Of a stretch of 8,206 bases of DNA, positions 5,276-8,206 are shown in pieces. The stretch is taken from NCBI GenBank assembly GCA_022563655.1, contig JADFMW010000124.1:1-8206 (forward strand). The letters run 5' to 3'. The stretch's first letter is position 1. Every line of letters begins with the position of its first letter. The position numbers were made by a program, and so were the translations under genes. The DNA comes from Pseudomonadota bacterium (GTDB lineage: Bacteria; Pseudomonadota; Alphaproteobacteria; JAAXGF01). The notes under the pieces are model-generated. The model was given only the letters and a program-made list of their open reading frames with translations. It did not search any database and was not told the origin of the DNA.

Positions 5276-6108
5276 AGACGGAGCAGGGATCGCACGATCC
5301 GGGGATGCACGCCGAGCGCCTCGCCGGGCGCACCCAGGAGGTCTTCTTCTCGCCCGTCGAAGAGGCAAACCTCGTCTATCCGGGCAGCTTCGAGGTCGAC
5401 TTCAACGAGCGCGCCGAGTTCGACGCCGCGGAGCTCGACATCCGGGCGATCAACCTCAAGATCCGCGAGCTCATGAGCCAGGGCCGCGGCACCATCGTGG
5501 TGCGCAACCCGCTGGCCAAGCACTCGCTCGGCGTCGGCATCCTCAACCGGCTCAACCTCTACTTCGAGGGCAGCCTGGGCTACTTCGGCGTCGGCCTGAT
5601 CGACGGGCCGAACGTGCGCATCTCGGGCCGCGTCGGCTGGTCGTGCGCCGAGAACATGATGGCCGGCACGGTGGTGGTCGAAAAGAACGCGGGCTCGTGC
5701 TTCGGCGCGGCGCTGCGCGGCGGCGACCTGGTGTGCAGGGGCGACGTCGGCGCGCGCACCGGCATCAACATGAAGGGAGGCTCGATCATCGTCGGCGGGC
5801 GCACCGGCGTGTTCTCGGGCTTCATGATGCAGCGCGGGCGCATGGTCGTGCTCGGCGACGCCGGGAAGAACCTGGGCGATTCGATGTACGACGGCACCAT
5901 CTACGTGGGCGGCGAGATCGCCTCGCTCGGCGTCGACGCCGTGCCCGGCGAGCTCACCGACCTCGACGTCGCGTGGCTCGAGCGCAAGCTCGAGCAGTAC
6001 GGCCTCGAGGCGCCGAACGGCGTCGGCAACCTGCACAAGATCGTCGCCGGCAAGCAGCTGTGGAACTACGACAACCTCGAGCCGGCCGAGAAGAAGATGG
6101 TGCTCTGA
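5263..6108 (+). CDS. mgsB: GXGXG-domain glutamate-synthase subunit (MgsB/GlxC-like)
   Basis: 281-aa protein matching the C-terminal beta-helix (GXGXG) domain of glutamate synthase as a separate polypeptide. In the large GltB enzyme this domain is structural, holding the glutaminase and synthase domains in place. After about 75 leading residues, repeated Gly-rich turns run from about 85 to 222: GVGLIDGPNVRISGRVG, AGTVVVEKNAGSCFGAAL, GGDLVCRGDVGARTGINMKGG, IIVGGRTGVFSGFMMQRG, VVLGDAGKNLGDSMYDG and IYVGGEIASLG. A helical tail with LEQYGLEAP follows, ending EKKMVL. The ATG at 5263 lies inside the mgsA coding end (13-nt overlap) with AAGGCGAGG about 8 nt upstream, which favours translational coupling and equal subunit amounts. 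The frame stays open far upstream, but that part is a shadow of mgsA. There are no membrane segments or signal peptide. Confidence 0.9.
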   Translation: MAHLKTEQGSHDPGMHAERLAGRTQEVFFSPVEEANLVYPGSFEVDFNERAEFDAAELDIRAINLKIRELMSQGRGTIVVRNPLAKHSLGVGILNRLNLYFEGSLGYFGVGLIDGPNVRISGRVGWSCAENMMAGTVVVEKNAGSCFGAALRGGDLVCRGDVGARTGINMKGGSIIVGGRTGVFSGFMMQRGRMVVLGDAGKNLGDSMYDGTIYVGGEIASLGVDAVPGELTDLDVAWLERKLEQYGLEAPNGVGNLHKIVAGKQLWNYDNLEPAEKKMVL

Positions 6109-6130
6109 GAGAGAGGGATGGGACGCCGAG

Positions 6131-7525
6131 ATGGCTAAACGCAAGCAAACGGAAGGCGCGCAAGCGCCGGCGCCGCGGCCGCGGTCGCGGCCCCCGGGCC
6201 GCAACACCGACATCCTCGGACAGAACTTCCTGTTCACGCCGCGCGTCATCGACGACATCCACGTCAAGGCCGAGCTCGGCCGCTACCGCATGCGCGGCAT
6301 GGCGCTGTTCAAGAACATCCCGACCTGGGACGACCTGACGTTCCTGCCCGGCACGCTCACCCGCTTCGTCATCGAGGGCTACCGCGAGACCTGCAAGACC
6401 AAGACGGTGATCGGCCCGCGCGCGCGGCGGCCGCTCGAGCTCGACATCCCGGTCTACATCACCGGCATGAGCTTCGGCGCGCTGTCGTACGAGGCCAAGG
6501 TGGCGCTGGCGCGCGGCGCGACGATGGCGGGCACCGCGACGTGCTCGGGCGAGGGCGGCATGATCCCCGACGAGCGGCGCTACTCGGTCAAGTGGCTCTA
6601 TCAGAACATCCAGTCGCGCTACGGCTTCAACCCGCACCACCTGATGCTCGCCGACTGCTGCGAGTTCTTCATCGGCCAGGGCTGCAAGGTCGGCCTCGGC
6701 GGCCACCTGATGGGCCAGAAGGTGACCGACCAGGTGGCCGAGATGCGCTCGCTGCCGGCCGGCATCGACCAGCGCTCGCCGGCGCGCCATCCGGACTGGC
6801 TGGGGCCCGACGATCTGGCGCTCAAGATCGAGGAAATCCGCGAGGCCACCAACGGCGAAATCCCGATCCAGCTCAAGCTCGGCTCGGCCCGGGTCTTCGA
6901 CGACGTGCGCATGGCGGTCAAATGCAATCCGGATTCGATCTATATCGACGCCATGGAAGGCTCCACCGGGGCCGGGCCGCATCTCGCCACCGAGGAGACC
7001 GGGGTGCCCGGCATCGCCGCCATCCGCCAGGCGCGCAAGGCCATCGACGACCTCGGCAAGGCGGACGATATCACCCTGATCTACGCCGGCGGCATCCGCA
7101 ACGGCGGCGATCTCGCCAAGGCCCTGGCGCTGGGCGCCGACGCGGTCGCCATAGGCACCTCGGCGATGATAGCGCTGAACTGCAACAAGGATATCCCCGA
7201 GGCCGACTTCCCCAAGGAGATCGGCGTCGAGGCGGGCTATTGCTACCATTGCCACACCGGCCGCTGCCCGGTCGGCGTGGCCACCCAGGACCCGATCCTG
7301 CGCGCCCGGCTCGACCCGGACGAGGCCGCCGAGCGGGTCTATAACTTCCTCCACACCCTGACCATCGAGTGCCAGATGATGGCCCGGGCCTGCGGCAAGA
7401 CCGACGTTCATTCCCTCGAGCCCGAGGATCTCGCGGCCCTGACCATGGAAGCCTCGGCCATGGCCATGGTGCCGCTCGCCGGCACCCAGCACACCGTCGG
7501 CCGGCCCGATATGAACCGTTACTAG
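6131..7525 (+). CDS. mgsC: FMN-binding, iron-sulfur glutamate-synthase core subunit (MgsC/GlxD-like)
   Basis: 464-aa alpha/beta-barrel synthase subunit. It would take the amine released by MgsA and form glutamate or an N-substituted glutamate from 2-oxoglutarate on FMN. An about 25-residue basic, Pro/Arg-rich N-terminus precedes the core. Motifs include SFGALSYEAK (114-123), CSGEGGM (138-144), QLKLG (247-251), DAMEGSTGAGPH (273-284) and the FMN-phosphate region AGGIRNGGDLAKALALGADAVAIGT (319-343). Cys371, Cys374 and Cys379 (GYCYHCHTGRCPVG) would hold a 3Fe-4S cluster. Their C-x2-C-x4-C spacing is tighter than the C-x5-C-x4-C of bacterial GltB and recalls the short archaeal-type synthases. It needs an electron source, but no GltD-like subunit is in the window. 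ATG 6131 lies 22 nt after mgsB with a GAGAGAGAGGGA purine run upstream. From about position 6890 codon choice shifts toward GAT, TAT and even ATA, unlike the first half. Confidence 0.91.
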   Translation: MAKRKQTEGAQAPAPRPRSRPPGRNTDILGQNFLFTPRVIDDIHVKAELGRYRMRGMALFKNIPTWDDLTFLPGTLTRFVIEGYRETCKTKTVIGPRARRPLELDIPVYITGMSFGALSYEAKVALARGATMAGTATCSGEGGMIPDERRYSVKWLYQNIQSRYGFNPHHLMLADCCEFFIGQGCKVGLGGHLMGQKVTDQVAEMRSLPAGIDQRSPARHPDWLGPDDLALKIEEIREATNGEIPIQLKLGSARVFDDVRMAVKCNPDSIYIDAMEGSTGAGPHLATEETGVPGIAAIRQARKAIDDLGKADDITLIYAGGIRNGGDLAKALALGADAVAIGTSAMIALNCNKDIPEADFPKEIGVEAGYCYHCHTGRCPVGVATQDPILRARLDPDEAAERVYNFLHTLTIECQMMARACGKTDVHSLEPEDLAALTMEASAMAMVPLAGTQHTVGRPDMNRY

Positions 7526-7535
7526 GAGAGATGCG

Positions 7536-7925
7536 ATGAGCGACCATAAGGACGTCGACCGCTTCCTCACCGAGGACGGCATCGATTCGGACCGCGAGCA
7601 GGAAATCGGCCAGCACATCGGCTATCGCTACGACATCAACCTGCTGCCCGAGATGTCGCGGATCACGCCCTTCCTTAAAAAATATATCGAGGTCATGGGC
7701 TGGGACGACCTCAACTGGCTCGAGGACGTGCACATGGGCTACGAGGAAGGCCGCCCGGCGGTGTTCGACCGCAACATCAACGGCTGGGTGACCGTGCCCG
7801 AGGACATGACTCTGCCGGGCAACCAGCAGGACCGCGACATGATCGCTAGGGAGTTGCTGATCCGCTTCCAGATGTCCCCCAACCACCCCCTGGTCGCCCT
7901 CAAGGACGCCTATAAGAAATTCTAG
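7536..7925 (+). CDS. Small acidic protein of unknown function, last gene of the operon
   Basis: 129-aa protein I cannot assign to a family. It starts 10 nt after the mgsC stop with a strong Shine-Dalgarno (AGGAGAG, 7524-7530) five bases before the ATG, so it is almost certainly co-translated with the synthase subunits. It is soluble-looking, with no signal peptide or membrane segment, has no Cys and is acidic overall (about 25 Asp/Glu against 15 Lys/Arg). It is rich in charged helices and carries a Trp-rich centre, GWDDLNWLEDVHMGYEEG (55-72), then NGWVTVPEDM (82-91) and a basic C-terminus ending DAYKKF. The lack of Cys argues against it being an extra iron-sulfur or ferredoxin partner. Position suggests an accessory or fourth subunit of the MgsABC-like complex, or an assembly factor; this is inference. 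Codon pattern and upstream signals support a real gene. Confidence 0.85.
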   Translation: MSDHKDVDRFLTEDGIDSDREQEIGQHIGYRYDINLLPEMSRITPFLKKYIEVMGWDDLNWLEDVHMGYEEGRPAVFDRNINGWVTVPEDMTLPGNQQDRDMIARELLIRFQMSPNHPLVALKDAYKKF

Positions 7926-8021
7926 GTACTTAGTCGCTTGTCAAGAAGCCCATCCGAGGGCTGATATCGGGGTTATCGCGACCCATATTGCGGCGATGAT
8001 TTAATTATAGGGACACCTAAC
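7926..8021. other. Short intergenic region between convergent genes
   Basis: The 96-bp gap contains a 5-bp hairpin AGCCC-ATCCGA-GGGCT (7947-7962), which could contribute to ending the operon transcript, although no T-run follows. The rest is markedly AT-richer than the flanking genes. No promoter or gene is evident. Confidence 0.4.
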
Positions 8022-8027
8022 TTAATT
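8001..8027. repeat. AT-rich inverted-repeat motif, possibly the end of a REP/RAYT-type element
   Basis: The motif has an inner stem TAGG-GACA-CCTA (8008-8019) and outer arms AATTA (8003-8007) and TAATT (8023-8027), with a 3-base bulge. The string GGGACACCTAACTTAATT resembles, from memory, sequences found beside REP-associated (Y1/IS200-like) transposase genes in proteobacteria. No transposase is in the window. The stop codon of the - strand gene lies inside the motif. Confidence 0.3.
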
Positions 8028-8206
8028 GCTGGCCCGCGACCAGTCGGGGGTGAAGGCGAGGATCTGCACCGCGCCGGGCAGGGCCGGGTTGAACATGGCG
8101 TTGTGCCAGTAACTCGCCTGGAAGGCGGGCTCGTCCTCGGCCAGGGCGGCGACCGCGCAGGGCAGGGCATAGCGCTGGCTGAACTGGTCGAACTCGAGGC
8201 GGCATT
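8022..8206 (-). CDS. C-terminal fragment of an unidentified protein, running off the window
   Basis: An open frame on the - strand enters at the window edge and ends at the TAA at 8024-8022, giving 60 residues. The start lies outside the window. The sequence reads like a real protein, with balanced composition and motifs such as EFDQFSQRYALP, SYWHNAMFNPALPG and QILAFTPDW, and third codon positions are GC-rich as in the other genes. The other two - strand frames here give Pro/Arg/Ser-rich shadow products. I do not recognise the family. The stop codon falls in the AT-rich inverted-repeat motif, so the C-terminus may have been altered by insertion of that element. It is convergent with the operon and so not part of it. 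Confidence 0.65.
   Translation of the reverse strand, partial: CRLEFDQFSQRYALPCAVAALAEDEPAFQASYWHNAMFNPALPGAVQILAFTPDWSRASN

Noticed and set aside
5954..7618. A 554-codon antisense frame opposite mgsB, mgsC and the small gene
   Set aside because: Shadow composition, no domain, and it spans three real genes on the other strand.

Overview
The window is high-GC DNA, coding almost throughout. It most likely comes from an alphaproteobacterium. Evidence for that is the codon use, an exact TTAA-N7-TTAAC CtrA-type box, two GATTC (GANTC, CcrM-type) sites near DnaA-box-like sequences, and a glutamine-synthetase/N-methylglutamate-synthase-type operon. No rRNA or tRNA is present to fix the taxon, so the placement is inference.

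Layout. (1) 78-1300: a two-gene pterin unit on the + strand. It holds a short-chain reductase with the TGX3RXG signature of pteridine/dihydromonapterin reductases (FolM/PTR1 type), coupled by an ATGA overlap to folB (dihydroneopterin aldolase). (2) 1301-1734: a 434-bp gap between convergent genes. It carries a CtrA-type box at its left edge, several inverted repeats, an AT-rich core, DnaA-box-like 9-mers and a 3.3-copy 18-bp tandem repeat. No flanking gene needs a promoter here, so this density of signals is unexplained; it resembles an alphaproteobacterial origin or another control region. (3) 1735-2451 (-): a GntR-family regulator of the FadR/FCD class. (4) 2452-2802: a divergent control region with a textbook FadR-type palindrome over a predicted promoter, then a repeat-rich leader of about 265 nt. 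(5) 2803-7925 (+): a five-gene operon. Its genes encode a glutamine-synthetase-superfamily ligase (GlnT / gamma-glutamylmethylamide-synthetase-like), a class II amidotransferase (MgsA/GlxB), a GXGXG beta-helix protein (MgsB/GlxC), an FMN / iron-sulfur glutamate-synthase core (MgsC/GlxD) and a small acidic protein I do not recognise. (6) 7926-8206: a convergent gap with an AT-rich inverted-repeat motif, then the C-terminal end of an unidentified gene on the - strand that runs off the window.

How the operon may work. By family knowledge, the ligase uses ATP to join an amine (ammonia, methylamine or similar) to the gamma-carboxyl of glutamate. The MgsABC/GlxBCD proteins are the three domains of glutamate synthase as separate polypeptides, and would move the amine on to 2-oxoglutarate to give glutamate or an N-alkylglutamate. 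No N-methylglutamate dehydrogenase (mgdABCD/sarcosine-oxidase-like), no GltD-type electron-donor subunit and no amine transporter lies in the window. The true amine substrate is therefore open. The divergent FCD regulator probably senses the substrate or a carboxylate made from it. The most novel parts are the uncharacterised fifth protein, the substituted ammonium-site loop of the ligase, and the signal-rich gap at 1301-1734.
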